DNA of 64,000 nt from Chondrus crispus (lineage: Eukaryota > Rhodophyta > Florideophyceae > Gigartinales > Gigartinaceae). Position numbers and translations under genes: made by a program. The DNA lies in contig NW_005179074.1 in NCBI RefSeq assembly GCF_000350225.1, positions 45,421-109,420 on the forward strand, read 5' to 3'. The notes beneath the pieces were generated by a model that was not told where the DNA came from, did no database searches, and saw nothing but the letters and a program-made list of their open reading frames with translations. Below are positions 9,815 to 18,139 of this stretch, piece after piece (within the stretch, counting starts at the first letter, position 1; each line of letters opens with the position of its first letter).

Positions 9815-10682
9815 TGTTGTAATTCTACGACCACATGCTGATATGCGTGACACACAACGACAGGTATGACACGTGTAAAATGGAAAACACTCGTCGTCAC
9901 GAGCTGAGCAAGTTTGGTTTTCAACGTGTACACGTGTGAAATATGTACACGGTTGCGGTGTACAGTACAATCTGAGCATGTTTCATTTTCTTCGCCCGAC
10001 ACGTGTATGACCTGGACACATGTTCTTATTACCCTGTCGGACGCGTACAGTACGACTGCAGTCTTACAGACAAAGTATAGAACCTTGGTGGCAGGTGCCT
10101 GGCCCGTGCCAAATGTTTACAGCGTCCATGGAGTGCAGCACGGGTACAGCAGGACACAAAGATACCGTTGCGCGAGTTTTGAATTCGTAAGGCAAAATGT
10201 GCACTGTTGTAATTGACAGTGGACAGGACCTCACGAGAGATTCAGATTCATAAGGCAACGTGTGCGCTGTAAACAGTCCTTGCAGGATTGATTTGAATTC
10301 GTAAGGCAACGTGTGAGCTGTAAACGTGCCTTACGAATTTGTGCCACGCTGGATTTGGAATAGTAAGGGAATTTGTGCTTTGCTGTGCTTTGTTGTACTG
10401 CCTTACTAATTTCTCCGTCATGACAGTGGTAATTCGTAAGGCGGTTTTCTGTTCTGTTTGTTGGGCCATCGCCAGTTTGGCTGAGTAGCAAGACGGGCAC
10501 ATGTGTTAGAGCCAATACATTTGTAGTATGTGTGTCGTAGTGTTTGGTAGTAGAGTTCTAGAAGATTGCAGAAGTGTATAAGTAGCGCCAGAAGTTGGCG
10601 ACTCGAAGTAAATCGGGACCCAATCCTTCAACTTCACCTCATCAACCGTCCTTCGATTTCCCTTTGCCCCGCTGACCCTTCA
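9815..10682 (+). repeat. 5' LTR of copia-3 (about 868 bp)
   Basis: It starts TGTTGTAATTCTACGACCAC and ends CCCTTCA three bases before the primer-binding site. It aligns in inverse orientation with the copia-1 LTR (shared CCACATGCTG, ATGACACGTGTAAA, TATA box and 3' end). TATAAG at 10577-10582 lies about 105 bases before the end and is the likely promoter. The repeated AATTCGTAAGG motif fills U3. It is inserted in the copia-2 acidic linker. Confidence 0.8.
10182..10441. promoter_or_regulatory. Cluster of seven AATTCGTAAGG motifs in the copia-3 U3
   Basis: Copies or near copies begin at about 10182, 10245, 10296, 10328 (reverse), 10358, 10400 (reverse) and 10431, in both orientations, about 135-395 bases upstream of the TATA box. 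Related motifs occur in the copia-1 U3. Multiple orientation-independent copies look like enhancer or transcription-factor sites; this role is inferred. Confidence 0.5.
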
Positions 10683-10685
10683 GTA

Positions 10686-10699
10686 GGTTATGGGCCCAG
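10686..10699 (+). promoter_or_regulatory. copia-3 primer-binding site (initiator tRNA-Met, internal)
   Basis: GGTTATGGGCCCAG occurs three bases after the LTR CA end, as in copia-1. It is immediately followed not by the usual copia leader but by a T-arm-like sequence and a polypurine tract leading into the 107-bp LTR. Confidence 0.85.
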
Positions 10700-10845
10700 A
10701 TTTACGCTATCATTTGTGAGTTCGATTCTCACCGGGTGCCCTTGGGCGGCGCAATGTTTGTTTGTGTCACACTTGGGAACGTACCTGCCTGTGTGTTGTG
10801 CAGTGACCCGCGCCGTGTGTTTGGCGTCCCTTGGTCGAGGGGGAG
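10700..10845 (+). other. Internal domain of a TRIM-like unit with a tRNA T-arm and B box
   Basis: At 10716-10739 the sequence GTGAG-TTCGATT-CTCAC-CGGGTGC has a 5-bp T stem, a 7-nt TTCGATT loop (polymerase III B-box type) and an acceptor-like tail. The tail CGGGTGC can pair over 7 bp with GCGCCTG at 10888-10894 in the adjacent 107-bp LTR, allowing two G-U pairs. The region ends in the polypurine tract TCGAGGGGGAG just before the LTR. No coding capacity. Confidence 0.55.
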
Positions 10846-10952
10846 TGTTGAAATAGTGAGCGCGCCCAAGGGGACACCAAGAAGCCAGCGCCTGTGGCCT
10901 AGTGGTTAACGAATTTTTGCGGCAAATTTTTCAGACCTCGATTTTACCATCA
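10846..10952 (+). repeat. 107-bp LTR of a TRIM-like element, with tRNA-like A box
   Basis: It starts TGTTGAAATAG and ends TTTACCATCA. It is preceded by a polypurine tract and followed directly by the initiator-tRNA primer-binding site, so it looks like a 3' LTR and a 5' LTR at once. The A box TGGCCTAGTGG is at 10895-10905. It is the same family as the solo LTRs at 5065 and 16414. Its size fits TRIM elements, far shorter than the 0.9-1.2 kb copia LTRs here. Confidence 0.8.
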
Positions 10953-10966
10953 GGTTATGGGCCCAG
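10953..10966 (+). promoter_or_regulatory. Second initiator tRNA-Met primer-binding site
   Basis: GGTTATGGGCCCAG directly abuts the CA end of the 107-bp LTR. The copia leader (GTTTCTGCTGTCGTT-type repeats) follows, so the primer-binding site appears to be the point where a TRIM unit and a copia element were joined. Confidence 0.85.
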
Positions 10967-12076
10967 TTCAACGTTATTGTTCCGCTGTGTGAGTGCTCGT
11001 TCTCAGTTTCTGCTGCCGTTTTCGTGTTTGTTTCTGCTGTCGTTCTCGTTTTGGTCTCCGCTGTCGTTCTCGTTTTGGTTTCTGCTGTCGTTTCCGCCGC
11101 CGTTTTCATCGCCGCCGTCGTTTGTTTTGTTCTATCGCCGTGTACTTGCTGTTCTTATCATCTTGGTCGTTTGTCTCCGTTTACCTGCTGTCGTTTCAAC
11201 TTGGTGGATCTTCTTCGTGTCTGTTGCAGCTTGGTCTTGGCAATCGTTGTGTGAGCTGTGGGTGTAGTCCCTAGTCGCCAACGTACCATATCAATCCAAG
11301 AAGACTGCCCTTCGATCACGCCGGTGATCGTCGTAGCTGCCGATACCCTCGCTCTTGGTGAAAGGCTTGTGCCATTGGAAATCTGACTTGAGCAAGGGTC
11401 CGACCAAGAATCGTCGAGAGACGAAACACTGATCCTCGGGGAGGATCACAGTGTACTGGTCTAGTCGATCCGCACTCTGCCTTCGGGAGGTGCGTCGGCG
11501 GTGTGGGTAACGCTCTCGGTAGTAGCCCTATAGGTACGACTTCGGTCCCCTGGGTGAAGAGAATACGTGCCTAAACACTGAACCTCTCACTATACGTGTA
11601 TAAGGTTGCGTACCTTGATTAAGTTTGCACGGAAGAGGGTGACCCTAGGCGTGATTGTGAACAAATCACACGAGTACGACGAAGGCAGTTTCATTCTTGT
11701 GTTGTGGGAAACCTCATTGGGGTAGTACCGTATCAAGTTTGAACAAGCCGATTTCGGTTGCAGGGACCGTTCGCGGTAGTGACCAAAAGTCCTGGTTCGT
11801 CTACAGGCAAAGTGTTGTGCTTACTCGTGGCACGTTTGATTTAGTTCACAGTCGAAAGACCTGCACTGGCCGACATACAAGGGTAGCGCCCTAAGGCATT
11901 TTGAAGAAGAATACGCTTGTTCCACTCCGCCGGGAACACGCAACAAGAACGTTTCCGAGTAATCGCTACAAACTTCTTATACGGGTGGGCTTGCCATTGT
12001 GTTGACTATTGGTTAACGGCTTGGGATCCCGGAACAGAAGACCTTGTATACTCGAAGGGTACATCCATTCGGCGAA
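10967..12076 (+). other. copia-3 leader (no gene seen)
   Basis: The first ~250 bases are the pyrimidine-rich low-complexity leader. The rest (to about 11970) has no recognised coding region; unlike copia-1 and copia-4 it lacks the zinc-finger ORF. From about 11978 it matches the conserved pre-gag segment GGGTGGGCTTGCCATTGTGT also found before gag in copia-4 and copia-1. Confidence 0.55.
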
Positions 12077-12590
12077 ATGGATGACCATAGCTCTGGATCG
12101 GTCAGAATCGAGAAGCTGACCGCATCTAAATTTTACATCTGGAAGCAGAAAATCCAGCTACTGCTTGCTCTCCGAGATGTCGATCAATACGTTTTTGATG
12201 ATATCCCGGAGAATGCGACGTCAGATGACCGGAGAAAATGGATCCGTGGTGACGCAAAAGCAAAGGCAGTCATCGGACTCACGCTTTCTGATGACTACTT
12301 GCAACATGTGCGAGGGTGTAGCACTGCGAAAGAGGCATGGGAAGCAATTCTGAATGTGTTTGAGCGTCATACTTTGCTCAACAAACTTGCCGCCCGTAGC
12401 GACTTTTACACGGTATCCATGGTCCCATCCGAGAAAGTGCTCGTGTTCATCAATCGTGTGAAGCAACTTGCTGCCAGATTGCATTCAATGAGTGTTGAGA
12501 TTGACGATAAAGAAATTGCAATGCCTGTGTTGAATGGCTTGCCTCCACAATTCGATAACCTGATTGTTGCTCTTGACGCATTTGGCAATA
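12077..12590 (+). pseudogene. copia-3 Gag, truncated by the Harbinger transposon
   Basis: The ATG at 12077 (MDDHSSGSVRIEKL) opens an undamaged gag frame with the YIWKQKIQLLLALRDVDQY, AWEAILNVFERHTLLNKL and MPVLNGLPPQFDNL segments. It ends at ALDAFGNS where the Harbinger terminal inverted repeat starts; the 17 codons after that are transposon. About 65 percent of residues match copia-4 Gag by eye, so these are different subfamilies. Confidence 0.85.
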
Positions 12591-12862
12591 GTGGGTTTAC
12601 GGAAGCAGAATTCTGTAATGATTTTTTCAAAATTCTGCAATAAGTATGACAGGTGTCAAAAGATACAGAATTCTGAAATGAAGCTGTTAGGAATATTGCC
12701 GAAAAGTGCGCAGTTAGAGAAAACCTGTGAGAAACAATTGTGAGAAATTGGGAGACAGATGTCCTATATGAGCGCGCCAAATAGTACTAGTATGCCATAA
12801 TCCCTCGAACTCATGCTCTGTCACCCCATCCACCCTCACATCATCTTACTCCCATCCTCATT

Positions 12863-13630
12863 ATGGCGGAGGTCATATCTGTCGACGCCCCTTCCCCTTC
12901 CGACACTGCCGCAACAAGGACCGGGCGACATTCTCGTTTTACCCCCGAAGAAGATCTTGTGCTCCTACGGGAGGTCTCTGCAGCAAACGCTCATTTTGCA
13001 GCGTTTGGTGAGAACGGTAAGAGGTATGGCGAAGCTGAGAGCAATTTCAACTCTAATCCCTCCGTTTCCCAGACCGTGACTTGGAAAAGCGTGCGCGACC
13101 GTTACAAGCGACTGCAAGAGCAGTTTGACAAGAACGACAACGCGAACCAACGTCTTTCCGGTGTAGGAGGCGAGATTGGGGAGATATAGGAGCTACTGAT
13201 GGCAATGCGAGAGGCACGTGATGACCTGGATGTACAGAAGACTGCCAAGAAGACCGCGCAGCAGGAGACGGATCGCAAGAAGGAAATGATTGGCCAAGCC
13301 CTGGTAGAGATGTCCCTTAAGCGAAGGACGGCCGACGATACCAGCGAGGAATCGACGGAGGAAGTCCCAGCGAGCGCGAAAAAGACTAAGCGCCTGAAAC
13401 AAAGGGAATCTGGTGGCGAGATGGAGTGCTTCGGAGCGCACCTGCGCGACGCGCACCTCGCGCGCAATGATTTAGAGCGGGAAAAGTTAGCATTCGAACG
13501 CGAGCGGAGCGAGGCTGATCGCGTTGAGCGCGAACGCAAGCGGGAGGAGCGACGCGAGGAGCGCGAGAAGACGCAGGAGCTAGAGTTGGCTAAGTATAAA
13601 CTCCTGATAGAGGCTCTTAATAGAAAGTAA
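12863..13630 (+). pseudogene. Harbinger Myb/SANT-like ORF1 with an in-frame TAG
   Basis: The ATG at 12863 opens a 255-codon frame interrupted only by TAG at 13187-13189. Residues ~20-95 look like a Myb/SANT or trihelix DNA-binding domain (RFTPEEDLVLLREV, then VTWKSVRDRYKRLQEQF). The C-terminal half is a highly charged coiled coil (LEREKLAFERERSEADRVER). In Harbinger elements the Myb-like protein binds the transposon ends and helps bring the transposase to the nucleus. Readthrough or a recent nonsense mutation are both possible. Confidence 0.75.
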
Positions 13631-13747
13631 AGAAAGGGCTTTTAAGCCCGCTTTCAATGTTGTTTACTAAAGAAAAATGCCTTTTCGCCTACTTTGTCCC
13701 CCGGTTTTCCGCTCGCGCGGGGCTCCCAGCGGGGCTGCGGACCAAGT

Positions 13748-14931
13748 CTAATCCCTATGGGATAGGTAGTCTTCCGGAGTTGGCGGCGTGCAATTCAAGT
13801 ACGCAGCTACCTGGTTTCGATAGATGCAATTGCGCATATTACTGAGAAGCATCGCCGCCAGGTAAAGGGACCCAACCGGAGACTCGAATACCTCCATCTT
13901 TCGCTTGAAGTCCACCGTCGTAAAGTAGAGCTTGACTTCTTTGAATATCCACTCTACAGTTATGCGAGCAGAACACATAGCGTTGTTGAATGCGACTTGC
14001 TGCGCCGATAAATTGCTTCCCTGAAACGGAATTTCCATGAACCACCGACGATTGTATCCTGAATCTCCGAAGATACAGTACCTCCTTCCCCTACATCGAG
14101 TACCTCAGGTAGATGCGTGTCAAGCCCACTTCTCGTGTACAGCGTCCAATCGTGGCGTCGACCTTCTATGGGACCATGGACATGCATTATGAGTCCATCG
14201 GGACTGTTTACAGCCTGAAACTTGAGAGCATGCTTTCGTTTGTGCCCATTGTACGCAATGCGTTGCGTGGCATATCCCTTCGGTCTTGCAATGCCAATCA
14301 CTGTGCCGTCTATGAAACCGACACAGTTGGCGAGGGCTCGACACTTGTCCTGAACTGCCGTGGCATACCGTTCCGCATTTCGATGCATGTACTATGGGCT
14401 TATGGGTCCTTTTATGAGGTCGAGTCTTGCTTCCAACATATGCTCTAGGCCCTCCCAAAATATCTCTGACATCTGCGACGCGTGCTTCCCAAACAGAATC
14501 TCGAGGTCTTTCCACCTGGCTTGTGACGCAAGACGTCTCCGTATGACACAGGTCGCTAGTAGAGGTGTGACGCTGAATCTGTTTCGCTTGGTCGTTCGCT
14601 TTTGTGTGGGCCAAGAAACTGCGCTTGTCATTCTAATGATATCTTGCTTACTGAATCTGAAATGTAGAAGTGCGTCCCCGTCCGTTAGACCGTTGAAGTT
14701 GAAACTAAACGCGCTTGAACTGATACGTCTTCTTCTCGCAAGCAACAGCTCGACTTCCTTCTTCTCTCTCCATGTAGTGTAGGCAAGTCGCATTAAGGAA
14801 TTTGTAGACGTGAAAGCAGATTCGTTCTGCATCATTCGTCGCCTACCAATTGCTAGAAAAACAGCATTCCATTGCGATGCTCGACGCTCGGTAGATTTCA
14901 CAGTATGATCGCGCTGGCGTCCCCTTGCCAT
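13748..14931 (-). pseudogene. Harbinger DDE transposase (one in-frame TAG, one frameshift)
   Basis: The ATG at 14931 starts a HARBI1-like protein. It has a helix-turn-helix N-terminal part (LLHFRFSKQDIIRM, LLATCVIRRRLAS), then the nuclease motifs FIDGT (first D), GRRHDWTLY (second D), GDSGYN, and VEWIFKEVK (final E). TAG at 14392 area splits it in frame, and a frameshift near 14085 moves the last third to another frame. Cutting and joining of the transposon ends would be its role. The breaks are few, so the copy is fairly young. Confidence 0.85.
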
Positions 14932-15124
14932 GTTGTTGAGAATCTGGCGAAGGGGGAGGACTACTACTCAGAGGGTCAGATATAATACTCACAACTGGTT
15001 CTCACGAACTGTAGCGTAAACGGCTTTAAAATTTTCTGCAATGATTTTTCAGGAATAAGATTTCTGCATTGCTGTTTTTCTATTTCTCATTTTAGTTACA
15101 GAATTCTGCCGTGCGTAAACCCAC

Positions 15125-15636
15125 AATTATGAATACTTGCTTTTACGGGGTTGTGTTAGATCTGGAATTAGTACCGGTGCGCTCTGCGCTTGGGAGGCTG
15201 GTCACCGGTCGAACGGTTAGGACATCGGGGGTCGTATCCGTTGAACTCGAGAAGCACCTCAGTGCTTGAGCCTGAGGATCAACCTTCGCCTCGGCTCGCT
15301 CTTCCGGGTCCCTCCTCTAGTTGCGCACCTTATAGAATTCCTCGTATTCCGCGTTCTGTTCCCGCACCAATAAAGAGAACAACGCATCGACTTTCCGCTC
15401 AGAAAGCGGCTGTTCTCGCGGATAAGCAGTTCAAGCGTGAGCGCAAGAAGAATCGTAAGGTGTACCCGCGGTATAAGCGGTATTGTAAAGTGTGCAGCGT
15501 TAGTGGCAATAGTGCGAAGGCCTTTTACGACCACATTCAGTCTAGGTCTCATCGCATTCAGGTTGCCAACGCTAAGGAGACTCCGCGTTGTATCCCTTGC
15601 AATCGCGTCTTTGAGTGTCACGGGCACCTGAAGTGA
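15125..15636 (+). pseudogene. copia-4 copy of the zinc-finger ORF
   Basis: It is homologous over its whole length to 5899-6441. The frame has an early disruption (near 15195-15260), an intact first finger CKVCSVSGNSAKAFYDH, a second finger start CIPCNRVFECHGHLK, and a stop (TGA, 15634-15636) where copia-1 has a cysteine codon. Its position upstream of gag is conserved. Confidence 0.6.
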
Positions 15637-15859
15637 CGCGAGAACGGCGCTGCACACTTGAAGGTAGTTTGTGAACAGAATAGTTAGGGATTTCATCCAA
15701 ATAAATTCACATATCTGTTCGCAAATTTCTCCTAGTGCAACTTCATAGTAATCATATCGAACTTCTTAGACGGGTGGGCTTGCCATTGTGTTGACTATCG
15801 GTAAACGGCTTGGGATCCCCGAACGGATTTTCGAATACTTGAAGTTTATTTGCACTAAA

Positions 15860-16413
15860 ATGGAAGATCAAGGAGGAGGAGGATCCATCAGAATCGACAA
15901 ACTGACGGACTCCAACTTCTACGTGTGGAAGCAGAAAATACAATTTCTGCTTGCTCTACGTGATGTTGACCAATACATCGTTGAGGGAAGAGTTACAAGT
16001 GAGGAACAAGCGGAAGAGCGTAAGAAGTGGATCAGAGGCGCCAGTAAAGCTAAAGCACTGATTGGGCTCTCCCTATCCGATGACCATCTTGAGCATGTAC
16101 GTGGTGTTGATACCGCTCATGGGATGTGGGAAGCTATTGTCAACGTGTTTGAGAGGCACACTTTGCTGAAAAAACTAGCTGCACGTCGTGAGTTCTACAC
16201 TGTGAAGATGCTTTCCAGTGAAAAGGTGCTTGCATACATCAATCGTGTCAAGCAGCTGGCAGCCATCCTCAAGTCAATGAGCGTAAACATCGATGACAAG
16301 GAGATGGCCATGGCAGTGCTCAACGGTCTGCCTGCTCGTTTCGAGGCTCTCATCGTTGCACTTGATGCTCTCGGCAATGAGGAAAAGATATTCAGTTTGG
16401 ACTTTGTGAAAAG
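15860..16413 (+). pseudogene. copia-4 Gag
   Basis: The ATG at 15860 (MEDQGGGGSIRIDK) starts a clean gag frame with the FYVWKQKIQFLLALRDVDQY, WIRGASKAKALIGLSLSDDH, MWEAIVNVFERHTL and MAVLNGLPARFEAL segments. It runs into the solo LTR after IFSLDFVKS; 112 inserted bases put the zinc-knuckle/pol part out of frame. This copy shows the gag sequence that copia-1 has lost to frameshifts. Confidence 0.85.
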
Positions 16414-16520
16414 TGTTGAAATAGTGAGCGCGCCCAAGGGGACACCAAGATGCCAGCGTCTGTGGCTTAGTGGTTACCGAATTTTTGCGGCAGATTTTTC
16501 AAACCTCGATTTTACCATCA
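16414..16520 (+). repeat. 107-bp solo LTR in copia-4
   Basis: It is flanked by AAAAG at 16409-16413 and 16521-16525 (target duplication). It starts TGTTGAAATAG and ends TTTACCATCA, with an A box TGGCTTAGTGG at 16463-16473. It occupies the same site as the copy in copia-1. Confidence 0.9.
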
Positions 16521-16525
16521 AAAAG

Positions 16526-17246
16526 TCGTCTGCTGCAGGAAGAGCAACGAGCAAACATGAAGTCTAGCTCCTCACAGACATCGGCTCTGGTTAATCGTGC
16601 CCCGAACAATCGGGACATAAACGATTACACATGCACGAACTGCGGTCAGACAGGCCATACGGCAACCCGCTGCTGGGGAAAGGATTTGAATGGGCGTCGC
16701 CGGGCTCCTCCTAGCGGATATAAACCGCGTATGTCTCAGCGGAAACAATCTGCATTTGTCACACAGAAACCTGATCCCGACATGGTTGTAAACAGCGTCG
16801 ACTTCACAGCAAAATGGCGTCGCCGAGCCACTGAACAGAACTTCGGTAAACTTGGTGCGCTCTATTCTAGCGCACAAGAAAGTTACAAAGGGGTTCTGGG
16901 CAGAAGCACTTGCCAATGCAGTGTACGTTCGAAATCGAGTCACGTCACGTGCCATTCCCCCCAAGATGATCCCATACCACTTATGGATGAAATCTGTGCC
17001 AAATGTTGGTCATTTGCGTGTTTTCGGTTCAAAGTGTTGGTATACATTACCAAAAAACAACATCCAGACTCTTGACGCCCGTGCAAAGGAGGCAATGTTT
17101 CTGGGGTATACTGAAAATACAAAAGCTTACAAGTTGTTGGATAGTGATTTGCACAAAGTGATCGTATCCAGAGATGTTACTTTTGACGAGTCCACGGGAG
17201 GCAAATCTGGTGAACCGATGGATACAAACGAGGAAGCTTCAACTGA
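16526..17246 (+). pseudogene. copia-4 zinc knuckle fused to the integrase C-terminus
   Basis: The zinc knuckle CTNCGQTGHTATRC and the start of the protease region (VVNSVDFT) are followed at 16808 by the NGVAEPLNRT end of the integrase core, in another frame, with FWAEALANAVYVRN, FGSKCWYTLP and FLGYTENTKAYKLL. Protease active site and integrase catalytic residues are lost. It stops in the serine/acid-rich linker (NEEASTD), where gypsy B1 starts. Confidence 0.85.
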
Positions 17247-18139
17247 TCGCAAGGCGGAAGTCAGCGTGCGGTTAAACCTCTCAACTTGGCCGTTGGCTTG
17301 CGGGTGGTACGTAGTCGTGAACACATTGCCTATTCCGAGAATTCGGCAGACGTTCTGAAAGAACCGGGCCGTGAACTGTGTTCCATTGTCGGACAGCAGC
17401 TTGACCGGCGGTCCGTACACGAATACCCAATGGTGAACGAAAGCTTGTGCGATGTGCGCAGCTGATATCTTCTTCAACGGTACGGTTCGTACCAGTTTCG
17501 AGTATCGATCGCTGATCACGAGAATGTACCGATTTCCTCGTTTAGTTGTAATTAGCTCGCCGAGGATGTCGATGGCGACAAACTCCAGCGGAGCTTTGGG
17601 CGTGAACAGCTTCATTTCCTTCGTGTTTCTTCTTAGCTTCACCCTCTCCCGCGCACATGCGGCGCAATTCTTCGCGACTGCATAGCAGTCTAAGGCCATC
17701 GTAGGCCAATAAAAATATCTTCTCAATGTCTTGTAAAGTTTCCTGCCTTCCGGGTGGCCTGCCAATTTTGCGTAGTGGCTCAACCCTAGGATGCGGTCCC
17801 TTAACGATTGTGGTATCACCACTTGTACAAACTCTGCCGCGGTACGGCATAGAGTTCCTTCGAATTCGTCGGCCTCCATGCTGAACGTTCTCACCTTTCC
17901 GGCGTCCATTTCTTCCTTGATGCGGATGCAGAAGGGGTCGACGGCCTGCTCGCGAATGAGCTCCTCCGGAGTGACAGCTTGGAATTGATCGAGGCGATCA
18001 GGGGCGGTCCCCCCTCAAGAGCTAGGATGTCGTCTAACGCGTCAAAACTTTCCTCTTCCTCCACTGTTCCCTCGGCCGGTTCGGCCATAAAGCATGGAAT
18101 TTCGTCGTCGATTTCGTCGACGGTTTCTCCTGCGGTCCG
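17247..18139 (-). pseudogene. gypsy B1 integrase (C-terminally truncated)
   Basis: It has the H2C2 zinc domain (HYAKLAGHPEGRKLYKTLRRYFYWP, then CAACAR) and an rve core with FVAIDILGEL, LLSDNGTQF and HPQANGQVERFNRTL. The frame is shifted near 18010 (ALEGG region) and preceded by TAA at 18140. It ends in FNRTLTSALR at the copia-4 junction, so the GPF-like region and chromodomain present in B2 are missing. Confidence 0.85.

Larger units (their letters stand above)
12591..15124. mobile_element. PIF/Harbinger DNA transposon (2.5 kb)
   Basis: The imperfect terminal inverted repeats are GTGGGTTTACGGAAGCAGAA.. (12591-12618) and its inverse at 15096-15124, about 28 bp with one indel. Subterminal TTCTGCAATGATTTTTC-like repeats occur at both ends. 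Inside are the two genes typical of the superfamily, a Myb/SANT-like protein (plus) and a DDE transposase (minus), in convergent orientation. The 3-bp duplication expected of the family is not clear (left flank ATA, right flank AAT), and the flanks belong to different copia regions. Confidence 0.85.
15125..17246 (+). mobile_element. copia-4 (internally deleted, both ends missing)
   Basis: It begins inside the leader at the zinc-finger ORF, directly after the Harbinger repeat, and ends at the integrase C-terminal linker, where gypsy B1 (minus) begins with no LTR. It is the closest relative of copia-1: same zinc-finger ORF, same gag, and the same solo-LTR insertion with the same AAAAG duplication. 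About 1.1 kb between protease and the late integrase is deleted at 16808. Confidence 0.8.

Noticed and set aside
8084-9879. 14-bp inverted repeat TTTACACGTGTCAT that looked like the ends of a DNA transposon carrying a copia fragment
   Set aside because: Both arms are homologous positions in oppositely oriented copia LTRs (copia-1 minus, copia-3 plus), and half of each arm is the self-palindrome ACACGTGT.
10711-10740. A conventional tRNA gene
   Set aside because: Only a T arm and acceptor 3' strand are present; no D arm or anticodon arm lies upstream in the right place. It is treated as part of the TRIM-like unit.
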